This document shows, in pieces, positions 9,762 through 16,814 of a stretch of 26,506 bases of DNA. The stretch comes from a virus. Positions within the stretch are counted from its first letter, which is position 1; every line of letters starts with the position of its first letter. The position numbers and the translations under genes are program-made. The notes below the pieces were generated by a model. It was not told the origin of the DNA. It made no database searches and worked only from the letters and a program-made list of their open reading frames with translations. The stretch is from positions 1 through 26,506 of IMG/VR virus record IMGVR_UViG_3300005747_000203; one strand, 5' to 3'.

Positions 9762-9900
9762 ATTGGTTTCCTTTGTTGTTATTGTTTATAAAAGCCTCTA
9801 CATAACTTTCAGTTTTTACCTAAATTGTCGCCCTCGAGCGGTAAAGTTATTACACTTAATATTTATGTTTTGGCAGTTGCCCCTTAATAAAGGTGCACAA
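9762..9900 (-). promoter_or_regulatory. 139-bp leader of the capsid gene with inverted repeats
   Basis: This is the longest non-coding gap inside the virion cluster. It has no ORF beyond an ATG-stop. Two arms, ATAACTTTACC (9840-9850 on the complement) and GGTA...AAAGTTAT (9802-9820), can pair around a near-palindromic CTCGAG core, giving a long imperfect hairpin. A second stem, TGCACCTT-TATT-AAGGGGCA with one mismatch, lies near 9880-9900. A phage promoter is expected here by analogy with phi10, but the motif found elsewhere in the window is not clearly present. The AAAGGA ribosome-binding site is close to 9770. Confidence 0.45.
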
Positions 9901-10146
9901 CTATCTACATTTCCATTTACGTAATGCTAAAGCTTTTCTTGTAGGCTGACCATTTGGTTTTTTCATAGCCCCTTTTACTCCAGACATACGTGCACAGAAA
10001 CTAGCTCTACGCTTTGCAGCTTTAGAACCTCTTTTTACTTTTCCTGTAACTGGAGCTTTTAAATTTGCACCAGTTTTATTTTTAAAATATTTCCTTCCAG
10101 CAGCGTTTAAACCACCAGAAGGAGATTGATATCTTTTAGCAGGCAT
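9901..10146 (-). CDS. Small basic protein (DUF6321-like)
   Basis: This 81-aa Lys/Arg-rich protein begins MPAKRYQSPSGGLNAAGRKY and ends WKCR, with RASFCARMSG in the middle. I recognise it as a conserved small protein of marine phages resembling DUF6321; its function is not established. It is the last of three consecutive tiny basic genes between scaffold and capsid, 3 bp after the previous one. Two Cys (RASFCAR and WKCR) could be redox- or metal-related, but no zinc motif is complete. A capsid- or DNA-associated role is only an inference from charge and position. Confidence 0.78.
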   Translation of the reverse strand: MPAKRYQSPSGGLNAAGRKYFKNKTGANLKAPVTGKVKRGSKAAKRRASFCARMSGVKGAMKKPNGQPTRKALALRKWKCR

Positions 10147-10149
10147 CGA

Positions 10150-10299
10150 CTACTTTTTCTTAGCTGTCTTTGCTGCTCTTTTAAATTGCTTCTTAGTTGG
10201 TGCTCCTTTAGCTCCAACTTTACGCATTTTTTCACCACTACCTGCTGCTATTCTTTTACGTTTAGCATGGATGTTAGCGTATAAACCTGTTTTAGCCAT
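10150..10299 (-). CDS. Tiny basic protein, 49 aa
   Basis: The ATG at 10299 opens a 49-codon frame ending in TAG at 10150. The product starts MAKTGLYANIHAKRKRIAAG and ends KTAKKK; nearly a third of its residues are Lys or Arg. Similar small proteins with the AKTGLYANIHAKR start occur in marine phages, to my recollection, with unknown function. Its ATG overlaps the stop of the preceding 35-aa gene as TAATG, so the two are likely translationally coupled. It is followed 3 bp later by the 81-aa basic gene. Confidence 0.72.
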   Translation of the reverse strand: MAKTGLYANIHAKRKRIAAGSGEKMRKVGAKGAPTKKQFKRAAKTAKKK

Positions 10300-10406
10300 T
10301 ACTTTTTTTTCTTAGCTTTCATTATTTTTTTCTTTAATGCGCTAGGTAGTCTCTTCTGTCCACCTTTTAATGCTTTACTAGGTTTTTTCATTTTACTTCC
10401 GTACAT
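10299..10406 (-). CDS. Tiny basic protein, 35 aa
   Basis: The ATG at 10406 has a good AGGAG 8-10 nt upstream and opens a 35-codon frame ending in TAA at 10299. The product begins MYGSKMKKPSKALKGGQKR and ends KAKKKK, so it is strongly positive with no hydrophobic core. It is the first of three basic ORFs between scaffold and capsid, and its stop overlaps the next ATG. The ribosome-binding site and the overlap make it more than chance. Function unknown. Confidence 0.65.
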   Translation of the reverse strand: MYGSKMKKPSKALKGGQKRLPSALKKKIMKAKKKK

Positions 10407-10417
10407 TTTGTGTTCTC

Positions 10418-11197
10418 CTATAGGTTACTGTTTGCTAATTTATCTTTAACAGAAGCTTGGTAAGCTTCGTCTTTGGCATATTTAGGGTCAGCCATAGCTT
10501 CTGTAACTTGCGCCCAAGATTGATAACCTTGTTCACTTGTAGGTGAAGCTCTACCCGCAACGTTTGTAGGCTCTGTACCATTTGCTCTTTGGTATTGACC
10601 TTGCAATGCTGTGACTGCTAGTTTTACTGTGTCCATATCGGAACTGTTAACAGCTTTATTATAAGCTGCTTTTTCACCGTCAGTCATATTGCTTGCTGCC
10701 CAGTCTACCATTTCTTGGTAAACTGCATCACCACCAACAGTAGCTTTAACTTCTACAGAAGCTTGTTCTGCAAGAGCTTGCTGGCCTGCGATGTAATTGT
10801 TGACATAGTCTTTTGTAATACCTGCTTTTTCTAAAGCTTCGTAAGACTTAACATCTAATTCACCTTTTTCAGAATATTCTTTTTGCAAAGATTCCATATT
10901 TAAACCAGCTTGTTCAACTGCTTTTTCGGCAACTTCTAAAGTGTTTGTAGATTTTACCTCTACGTTTTCTTTAGGTTGTTCTTTTAAAGAAGCTTTGTTA
11001 ACAGGGTCAACTTCTTTTTGAGATTGTCCACCAAGTTTCTTTTCTAATTCCGCATAGGATTTGGCTAAGTCTTCAACTGAATTGAATTTCTCAGGCAAAC
11101 CTTCAGGTTTACTTTGTGTTGACTGTGTCTCGTTTGTTTGTTCTACTGGTTGTTCAATACCAGTGTCTTCTGTTGTTATTTCTACTTTGTCTACCAT
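10418..11197 (-). CDS. Capsid assembly scaffolding protein, T7 gp9-like
   Basis: The 259-aa product is acidic in its N-terminal half, rich in Glu, Gln and Thr, and predicted to be helical with little hydrophobic content. This is typical of T7-type scaffold proteins (T7 gp9 is 307 aa). Segments such as EKFNSVEDLAKSYAELEKKLG near residue 40 are common in this family in marine podoviruses. It sits between portal and capsid as in T7. The start has AAGGA inside the end of the portal gene and lies 3 bp after its stop. It would direct procapsid assembly and then leave the shell. Confidence 0.9.
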   Translation of the reverse strand: MVDKVEITTEDTGIEQPVEQTNETQSTQSKPEGLPEKFNSVEDLAKSYAELEKKLGGQSQKEVDPVNKASLKEQPKENVEVKSTNTLEVAEKAVEQAGLNMESLQKEYSEKGELDVKSYEALEKAGITKDYVNNYIAGQQALAEQASVEVKATVGGDAVYQEMVDWAASNMTDGEKAAYNKAVNSSDMDTVKLAVTALQGQYQRANGTEPTNVAGRASPTSEQGYQSWAQVTEAMADPKYAKDEAYQASVKDKLANSNL

Positions 11198-11200
11198 TTA

Positions 11201-12769
11201 TTATTGTCCTTGTTGTTGTTTAACCGCACCACTTACAGCAGGTGCTACAGCTTTTTCAGCTAATTGCATCATCTGTTGGTTCTGCATTTGCTCTTCCATT
11301 GCAGCTTGTTCTTGTTGCATCTCTTCTTGAGTTTTAACAAGACCTTCTGTATCAATGCCAAGACCTGTTGCGATACGTTTTACTAAATCATCAGTGTTCA
11401 GTGATTGAGCAATCTGAGGATTTACTTGTGCTAAGTTTGCTATCTCAGCAACAAATTCTCTTAATTTTTGTAAGTCATTACCTCTGCCTAAAGCTTCTAC
11501 ACCTGTGATAATTGTAGGTTGAACAGAACCTTTTGGTAATGAAGGTATCTCTTTAGCTTGAGACATACGTTTCATTAATATTTTAACTAAAGGTAATTGA
11601 AATTCTTGTGACAATAATGAATAAATACCACCCATTGCAGTTTCTAATTGCTGAGCCATATATCTTATTTCTTGAGCTGTAACTCTTTCAGCATCTCTTT
11701 GAATAGCTGTGTTTAATAAAAATGCATAAGACATTCTTTCTTCAAGCTTGCCAATACTTCTTTCAACTACTTGTAAATCATATTGTTTCTGTGCTTGTAA
11801 TACTGCTACGTCATCTGCACTACCAGTAATGATGTCACCATTTCTTGTGTTAGCTAAATCTTTTTTTCTAGTAACTGAATTTGGTTTAACCATAAATACA
11901 ACTTTAGAAGATGCTGCTGCACTTTCAACAAGTGCTTGTGATAAACCTTCTAGTGATTTTAAATCTCCTAAAAATTCTTCTACATAACTTCTGCCATAAC
12001 TTTCGTTGTCAACTCTTATCATTCTTAATGCTTGATATGGAAAGTTTTCTACTTTGTAATTACCAATAGATTCTGGAATTTTAATTCCTTTAACTTCTTG
12101 GCAAGAATAGTATTCGTCTTTATTTAATTTATAAACGTGCGTGTAAATATCAACATCTTTGTCAGATTTGTAATCAGCATCAATTGCCAAAAGTTTTCTA
12201 ACTTCTTCACTGAGGTTAACAGGTGTTACAGTTTCTTTAATTATAATTTCTATTACATCTCCAGATTCATCTCTTTTGCATATGTAATTTGTAAGTGGGT
12301 AAACTCTCATTGAACCTTTTTTAGGAAGGTAAGTAAGAACATTGCCAGCTACAATTAAATGTTTAAGCGCTTCAAAAACTGAAACTCTTAAAGCTAAGTG
12401 TTCAATTTTATTTGACACTTCTCTTTCAATAGTTGCTAATGATTTTTCAATTTCTGATTTTAATTCTTTTTGTTCTTGTAAATCTTTTTTAGCATCTCCT
12501 GCTATAGACAGTCTGAAAAATGGTGAGTTAGGGGGGAGTAATAATAGTAGCAGTTTGGAAGCGAGGTTGTTAACACCTCTTGCTCCTACTGACTGGAAGG
12601 GATTGTATAAATCTGTAGAGACATGAAAACCATCTGGTGGTAATAATGATGGAATAGTAAGCTCACTACATTCTTGAGCTCTATCTAAAAAATGTTCTCT
12701 ATCTTCTTTTTGTGATTCGTATCGTTCTTTAGCGGTCTGTTGTAGTAAACCGCTGTTGTCATACATCAT
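11201..12769 (-). CDS. Portal (head-tail connector) protein, T7 gp8-like
   Basis: The 522-aa protein matches T7 gp8 (536 aa) in length and in segments such as AKERYESQKEDREHFLDRA near the start, LYNPFQSVGARGVNNLASKL near residue 55, a central GRSYVEEFLGDLKSLEGLSQ helix, and the RDAERVTAQEIR segment near residue 360. It forms the dodecameric ring at the capsid vertex through which DNA is packaged. The C-terminus is Gln/Glu/Met-rich. No Shine-Dalgarno precedes the ATG, which is 1 bp after the upstream stop, so coupling is likely; the second codon is also ATG and could be the true start. Confidence 0.95.
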   Translation of the reverse strand: MMYDNSGLLQQTAKERYESQKEDREHFLDRAQECSELTIPSLLPPDGFHVSTDLYNPFQSVGARGVNNLASKLLLLLLPPNSPFFRLSIAGDAKKDLQEQKELKSEIEKSLATIEREVSNKIEHLALRVSVFEALKHLIVAGNVLTYLPKKGSMRVYPLTNYICKRDESGDVIEIIIKETVTPVNLSEEVRKLLAIDADYKSDKDVDIYTHVYKLNKDEYYSCQEVKGIKIPESIGNYKVENFPYQALRMIRVDNESYGRSYVEEFLGDLKSLEGLSQALVESAAASSKVVFMVKPNSVTRKKDLANTRNGDIITGSADDVAVLQAQKQYDLQVVERSIGKLEERMSYAFLLNTAIQRDAERVTAQEIRYMAQQLETAMGGIYSLLSQEFQLPLVKILMKRMSQAKEIPSLPKGSVQPTIITGVEALGRGNDLQKLREFVAEIANLAQVNPQIAQSLNTDDLVKRIATGLGIDTEGLVKTQEEMQQEQAAMEEQMQNQQMMQLAEKAVAPAVSGAVKQQQGQ

Positions 12770-12770
12770 A

Positions 12771-12989
12771 TTATGATATATTTAAACCAGAAGTTGTTGG
12801 AATATTTAGACCAGAAGTAGTTTGTAAAGCTGAAGTACCACGTCTTTTTGACTTGGTTTTTTTCTCTTGTTCGCTTTCAACATCTAAACCAGTTTTAACT
12901 GTAGGTGCTACAGATTCTCCAATAGGAGAAGGTGTTACTGGTGGTGGTGCTGGTTTTACTTCAGGCACTTTTGGTGATGACATGCACAT
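12771..12989 (-). CDS. Small proline-rich protein, possibly T7 gp7.3-like
   Basis: This 72-aa protein has a Pro-rich N-terminal half (KVPEVKPAPPPVTPSPIGE), a basic linker (KKTKSKRRGTSALQ) and a C-terminal tandem repeat TTSGLNIP/TTSGLNIS. Its place just before the portal is that of the small T7 tail-assembly proteins such as gp7.3, and proteins ending in similar SGLNI motifs are common there in marine podoviruses. The function is inferred from position only. An in-frame ATG two codons downstream is an alternative start. It directly abuts the preceding 61-aa gene. Confidence 0.6.
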   Translation of the reverse strand: MCMSSPKVPEVKPAPPPVTPSPIGESVAPTVKTGLDVESEQEKKTKSKRRGTSALQTTSGLNIPTTSGLNIS

Positions 12990-13175
12990 TTATTTATTTT
13001 CCGCTCTCTCTTTTAAGGTTAAAATGAAATTAATTACGTCTGCTTGACCTGCTCTAAAGTATAAATCCTCAAGTTTCTCGTGTATTCTAGGAGATTTCTC
13101 TGGATATACTTCGGTTAATAACTTAATTAAATCATTAACAGTAGCAGGTAAAACTAAATCGTCTAAATCATTCAT
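12990..13175 (-). CDS. Hypothetical small protein, 61 aa
   Basis: I do not recognise this protein. It is acidic at the N-terminus (MNDLDDLVLP) and helical, with a LEDLYFRAGQADVINF segment. It is the first gene after the nrdB-end hairpin and its promoter-like motif, and thus opens the structural gene cluster. A weak AGAAG lies before the ATG. Its stop is immediately followed by the ATG of the proline-rich gene. Confidence 0.7.
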   Translation of the reverse strand: MNDLDDLVLPATVNDLIKLLTEVYPEKSPRIHEKLEDLYFRAGQADVINFILTLKERAENK

Positions 13176-13185
13176 AATTTATTCT

Positions 13186-13205
13186 TCTAAAAAGGGTACT
13201 TTAGT
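13186..13205 (-). promoter_or_regulatory. Phage promoter-like motif C
   Basis: On the minus strand ACTAAAGTACCC is followed by TTTT and TAGA. This matches the GTACCC-N4-TAGA core found at three other places in the window, and its 13-nt GACTAAAGTACCC is identical to copy A near 25.84 kb. Placing the G of TAGA at +1 puts GTACCC at -12 to -7, the specificity region of T7-family promoters. It overlaps the nrdB stop codon and lies upstream of the structural genes. It also overlaps a hairpin, so its role is ambiguous. Confidence 0.5.
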
Positions 13206-13208
13206 CCC
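13189..13208 (-). terminator. Weak intrinsic terminator at the nrdB end
   Basis: The minus strand reads GGGAC-TAAA-GTACCC followed by TTTTT. GGG/CCC and AC/GT pair with one bulged A, giving a short hairpin and U-run directly at the nrdB stop codon. The stem is short, so termination would be partial. The same bases belong to promoter-like motif C. Confidence 0.45.
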
Positions 13209-14151
13209 ACAAGCTTCCTGTAATAGTTCCTTTGTTGTATTCTGTAGCTCTGTTTTCAAAGAAGTTAGCATGTTCTACGCCATTTAACACCCAATCAAGC
13301 CATGATAATGGGTTGTCTTTGATACCATAATTAGGTTTTAAAGACAGTTGTAACAATCTTCTGTCAGCAATGTAACGTATGTATTGTTTAACTTCTTCTG
13401 CTTTTAATCCTCTAATACCACCCATCTCAAAAGCTAAATCAATAAACCTATCTTCTAGGTCTACCATATCTCTACAAGTCTGGTAGATACTTGCTTTAAA
13501 TTTTTCTGTCCAAATCTCAGGGTGCTGTTTTATTAAAGCGTGAAATAATTTAATCATGTTTTCCACGTGGTGCGTCTCATCTCTAATAGACCAAGTAACA
13601 ATCTGACACATACCCTTCATTCTTCCAAATCTTTGAAAGTTAAGAAGCATGACAAATGATGCAAACAATTGAAGTCCTTCACCAAATGCTGAGAAACAAG
13701 CCATCTCTCTTGCAAGACCATCTAGTCCTTGTCCTTTAGATTTAAATAAATAACTATGTTTGTCAGCCATTTCTTTATAATCTTGAAATGCTTTGTACTC
13801 ACTATCAGGTAAACCAATGGTATCATTAAGTAATGAATAGCTGTGTGCATGGTTTGCTTCAGAAGTTGCTATAGCTGATAGCATCATTCTAATTTCAGGC
13901 GGTTTAAATTTAGGTATGTATTTATCTAAATAAGCTTGCGCAATATCTACGTCACCTTGAGTAAAGAATTTTAGTATTTGATTTATTAAATTCTTTTCTT
14001 CTTTAGTTAATCTTTCATTCCAATCTCTAACATCTTCATGCAATGGAACTTCACTTGGTAGCCAGTGCATTTTCTGTTGCATCTCATAAGCTTCAAAAGC
14101 CCAGTCATATTCAAATGGTTTGTAGTGTGTTCTTTCTTTAAATAAACTCAT
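13201..14151 (-). CDS. nrdB: Ribonucleotide reductase class I, beta subunit
   Basis: The 316-aa protein is the radical-generating subunit that partners NrdA to reduce ribonucleotides to deoxyribonucleotides. Diiron ligands of the class I family can be matched: Asp67 (in FFTQGD), Glu98 and His101 (SEANH), Glu158 (FGEGLQLF), and Glu192 and His195 (RDETHH). Tyr105, four residues after His101, is at the position of the E. coli radical Tyr122. It is slightly shorter than E. coli NrdB (376 aa). An AGGGAG lies before ATG. It is separated from nrdA by a 70-aa gene and is the last gene of the nucleotide cassette. Confidence 0.95.
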   Translation of the reverse strand: MSLFKERTHYKPFEYDWAFEAYEMQQKMHWLPSEVPLHEDVRDWNERLTKEEKNLINQILKFFTQGDVDIAQAYLDKYIPKFKPPEIRMMLSAIATSEANHAHSYSLLNDTIGLPDSEYKAFQDYKEMADKHSYLFKSKGQGLDGLAREMACFSAFGEGLQLFASFVMLLNFQRFGRMKGMCQIVTWSIRDETHHVENMIKLFHALIKQHPEIWTEKFKASIYQTCRDMVDLEDRFIDLAFEMGGIRGLKAEEVKQYIRYIADRRLLQLSLKPNYGIKDNPLSWLDWVLNGVEHANFFENRATEYNKGTITGSLWD

Positions 14152-14152
14152 G

Positions 14153-14365
14153 TTAATTGTCTCCCTTAAATAATGGTTCTATCTCTTTTAGATATTCTTC
14201 GTTTTCTTTTTGTATTCTTTTTTCTGTGTCATAATACTTATAGGCATCCCAATCATATTCTGACTTTTCTTTTTTCTTTTTACCAAAGATTTCATTCCAT
14301 CCTTTACGGTATGCATCATTAGGTATTAATTTATCACCTCTTATTTTGTAATCTTTAAATCCCAT
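14153..14365 (-). CDS. Hypothetical protein between nrdA and nrdB, 70 aa
   Basis: I do not recognise this protein. It is highly charged and aromatic, with GWNEIFGKKKKEKSEYDWDA in the middle and a helical acidic C-terminal part. It has no Cys, so it is not a glutaredoxin, which sometimes occupies this place. AAGGA lies 4-5 nt before its ATG, within the end of nrdA, and the nrdB start is 1 bp after its stop. The tight spacing suggests co-expression with the reductase. Confidence 0.7.
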   Translation of the reverse strand: MGFKDYKIRGDKLIPNDAYRKGWNEIFGKKKKEKSEYDWDAYKYYDTEKRIQKENEEYLKEIEPLFKGDN

Positions 14366-14366
14366 A

Positions 14367-16121
14367 TTATCCTTCGCATGCCAAGCAGCTATCTGCTTCA
14401 GCTATTATTGTTCGTTCTACTTTTAATGATACTAGCTCTGCTCTTTTGATTGCTTCAGAACGACAGTAGTACAATGTTTTTAATTTCTTTTTCCAAGCTA
14501 ACATGTGCATGTTGTGCAACTCTTTAATGTTAACATCAGCAGGCACAAATATATTTATGCTTTGACTTTGACAAATGTATTGTTGCCTATCTGCTGCATG
14601 TTCAATTACCCACTGTTGATTTATTTCAATAGCAGTTTTGAAAACATCTTTCTCATGCTCTGACAAATCTTCGAGATGCATAACCGAGCCTCTTTTAGCG
14701 ACAATGGATGTCCATATATCATCATTATTTAATCCTTTCTTTTCTAGTAATTGTTCTAAATATTTGTTCTTTACCAAGAATGACCCAGACATAGTTTTTT
14801 GCACGTATGCATTTGCTCTGTATGGTTCTACTGAAGGTGAAGTTGTCCCACATATAATAGATGAAGAAGCGTTTGGTGCGATGGCTAACAAGTGTGCATT
14901 ACGCATCCCTGTGTGTTCCATATCAGGTGCTTCTCCTCTTTTAACTGCAAGTCTTTTACTTTCTTCAACAGCTTCTGTCTTTAACTTTTTAAATATTTGC
15001 ATGTTTAAAGACTTAGCTAAAGCTGATTCAAAAGGTATGTTCTTAGATTGTAAGTATGAATGAAAACCCATAGCACCTAAGCCAAGACTTCTTTCACTTA
15101 CTGCACTGAACTTGGCTCTAAATAATTCTTCAGGAGCGTGCTCAATAAAATGTTGTAGTACGTTATCTAAAAATCTAATTAAATCAGGAATAAACAAAGC
15201 ATCTTTTTTCCACTCATCATATTTTTCAATGTTAACACTAGACAGACAACAAACTGCTGTTCTGTTTTCGCTAGTAGGTAAAGTTATTTCACTACATAAA
15301 TTAGAGTGATGAACTTTTAATCCTAAATCTTTTTGTGTTTGTGGAAGAGCCTCATTAATAGTATCAATAAAAGAAATGTAAGGTTCACCAGTAGTAACTC
15401 TTGTTTCTAATATCTTTAACCACAAGTCTCTAGCTGATACAGTTCTAACTATTTCTTTTGTGTGTGGGTCAATTAAATTCCAACTGTCATCTTGAGTAGG
15501 GTTCTGAATACATTTGTCTATTAGTTCCATAAAATCATTAGTAACATTTACACCGTGATGTAAGTTAAGATTTTTTCTATGAGAATCTCCACCTGTAGGT
15601 TTTCTCATTTCAGTAAATTCTATAATCTCAGGATGCGAGATGTCTATGTAAGATGCATAACTTCCTCTTCTAGTTTTACCTTGAGAGAATGCTAGTATCT
15701 CAGAATCAACTACATGCATAAAAGGAATTGTGCCTGAGCTTTGACTTCCACCTGAAGTAGCTGTTCCATCGGAACGCACATGTCCCCAGTAACCACCAAT
15801 GCCACCACCAACAGAAGCAAGCCATGCGTTCTCTGTGTAGTGCCCTGTTAAACCTTGTCTACTATCTCCAACATAATTTAAAAAACATGAGATAGGCATG
15901 CCACGTTTAGTTCCGCCGTTAGATAAAATAGGCGTAGAAAACATAAACCACAATTTAGATGCGTAGTTATAAATTCTGTCAGCCATTTCATCGTTGTCAG
16001 AGAAAGCTTTTGCTGCTCTCATAAACGCATCTTGTGGTGAAGTTTCTTCTGGTAATAAATATCTATCTTGTAATGTTTTCTTACCAAAGTCTGTTAATAA
16101 ATTATCTCTGCTATACTCCAT
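14367..16121 (-). CDS. nrdA: Ribonucleotide reductase class I, alpha subunit
   Basis: The 584-aa catalytic subunit carries the expected motifs: TPILSNGGT and Cys79 (ISCF), which would be one half of the active-site redox pair; NLCSE near residue 275 with the thiyl-radical Cys and its Asn and Glu partners; CCLSSVN near residue 290 with the second Cys of the pair; PNASSSIICGTTSPSVEPY; a Tyr pair in LYYCRS near residue 550; and a C-terminal CLACEG that would shuttle electrons. E. coli NrdA is 761 aa; the start here is at the core domain, so the N-terminal ATP-cone is absent. It overlaps speD by 11 bp. It supplies dNTP precursors for phage replication. Confidence 0.95.
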   Translation of the reverse strand: MEYSRDNLLTDFGKKTLQDRYLLPEETSPQDAFMRAAKAFSDNDEMADRIYNYASKLWFMFSTPILSNGGTKRGMPISCFLNYVGDSRQGLTGHYTENAWLASVGGGIGGYWGHVRSDGTATSGGSQSSGTIPFMHVVDSEILAFSQGKTRRGSYASYIDISHPEIIEFTEMRKPTGGDSHRKNLNLHHGVNVTNDFMELIDKCIQNPTQDDSWNLIDPHTKEIVRTVSARDLWLKILETRVTTGEPYISFIDTINEALPQTQKDLGLKVHHSNLCSEITLPTSENRTAVCCLSSVNIEKYDEWKKDALFIPDLIRFLDNVLQHFIEHAPEELFRAKFSAVSERSLGLGAMGFHSYLQSKNIPFESALAKSLNMQIFKKLKTEAVEESKRLAVKRGEAPDMEHTGMRNAHLLAIAPNASSSIICGTTSPSVEPYRANAYVQKTMSGSFLVKNKYLEQLLEKKGLNNDDIWTSIVAKRGSVMHLEDLSEHEKDVFKTAIEINQQWVIEHAADRQQYICQSQSINIFVPADVNIKELHNMHMLAWKKKLKTLYYCRSEAIKRAELVSLKVERTIIAEADSCLACEG

Positions 16122-16539
16122 TTTTAATACTTTCTAATGCTGAAGCTGTTGAGTAAGCTAAATCAGACATTTGTGGTACAGTAATTAAACTTCTGTCTCT
16201 GTCTAATATTTTGTACTGCACTTTAATTGGTTTAAATTGTTCTAAATGTTTAAAGATTTTATCTTCATGCATATCACTACAAGTGTAAACATCTAGTTGT
16301 AACATTGAAGGATTTTTTTCATCCCATACATGCAGTGCTATGTGTGATGTTTCAATAACAGCGACACAAGTAGCCCCTTTGTTTCCTTTTTTATCTACGT
16401 AATAGGCCTGCGGCTCACCAAGTAACTTCATTTTAATTTTAGGAACTAATTCTGTAACCCATTTAGTTACTTCTTCTATACTTTTAGGTGGCTGAGTTAC
16501 TTCAGCTCTTACTATTAAATGGTTGTGTTGTAATATCAT
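16111..16539 (-). CDS. speD: S-adenosylmethionine decarboxylase-like pyruvoyl enzyme
   Basis: The 142-aa protein matches the bacterial/archaeal SpeD family, which self-cleaves before a Ser to form a pyruvoyl group and decarboxylates S-adenosylmethionine for spermidine synthesis. Visible are MKLLGEP near residue 37, ETSHIALHVW at 63-72 and LDVYTC at 82-87. Ser65, His70 and Cys87 match the Ser63, His68 and Cys83 of the Thermotoga enzyme. The residue before the cleavage Ser is Thr64, where Thermotoga has Glu and E. coli has Lys. Some SpeD homologues act on arginine or ornithine, so the substrate is not certain. It lies between DUF3310 (1-bp overlap) and nrdA (11-bp overlap), as one operon. Confidence 0.85.
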   Translation of the reverse strand: MILQHNHLIVRAEVTQPPKSIEEVTKWVTELVPKIKMKLLGEPQAYYVDKKGNKGATCVAVIETSHIALHVWDEKNPSMLQLDVYTCSDMHEDKIFKHLEQFKPIKVQYKILDRDRSLITVPQMSDLAYSTASALESIKNGV

Positions 16540-16814
16540 TATATTTTTGTTCCAAATACTGAGTATTCTTTTTCAGGTTCGTAGTTAAGTGTGAATTGAC
16601 TAGGCTCTGGAAATTCTTGAGCAATAATCATATCAATATATTGTTTTGCTTTTTTTAAATCTTCTAATTGTTTTTCTGCCGCAAGGTGTTTGCTTTTCCA
16701 ACGACAAATATATTTAATAACATTGCCTTCTGCATACGGAATGTTATTTTTCATAATAAAATCAGCAGGTTCTATTGTCATAGAATAATGCTTAGGTTTT
16801 TTTATTGCATCCAT
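16539..16814 (-). CDS. DUF3310 protein, like the C-terminal part of T7 gp1.7
   Basis: The 91-aa protein carries the DUF3310 pattern: KPKHY at the start, then EPADFI, AEGNVIKYICRWKSK near residue 30 and LEDLKKAKQYID near residue 52. This domain is found in T7 gp1.7, a nucleotide kinase that makes T7 sensitive to dideoxythymidine, and in many stand-alone phage proteins. Here only the domain is present, so nucleotide-related function is an inference supported by its place between the exonuclease and speD/nrdA. Its ATG lies 13 bp inside the end of the exonuclease gene, with AGGAG about 10 nt upstream. In T7 the gene is early; here it has moved after gene 6. Confidence 0.85.
   Translation of the reverse strand: MDAIKKPKHYSMTIEPADFIMKNNIPYAEGNVIKYICRWKSKHLAAEKQLEDLKKAKQYIDMIIAQEFPEPSQFTLNYEPEKEYSVFGTKI

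Noticed and set aside
9809-9826. ATTTAGGT before the capsid gene, similar to the start of the SP6 promoter
   Set aside because: The following bases do not match SP6, and the element does not match the four-copy motif of this phage.
9894-9903. GTAGATAG near the end of the 81-aa basic gene, as in motif B
   Set aside because: The GTACCC core is absent at the required distance, and the bases are coding.
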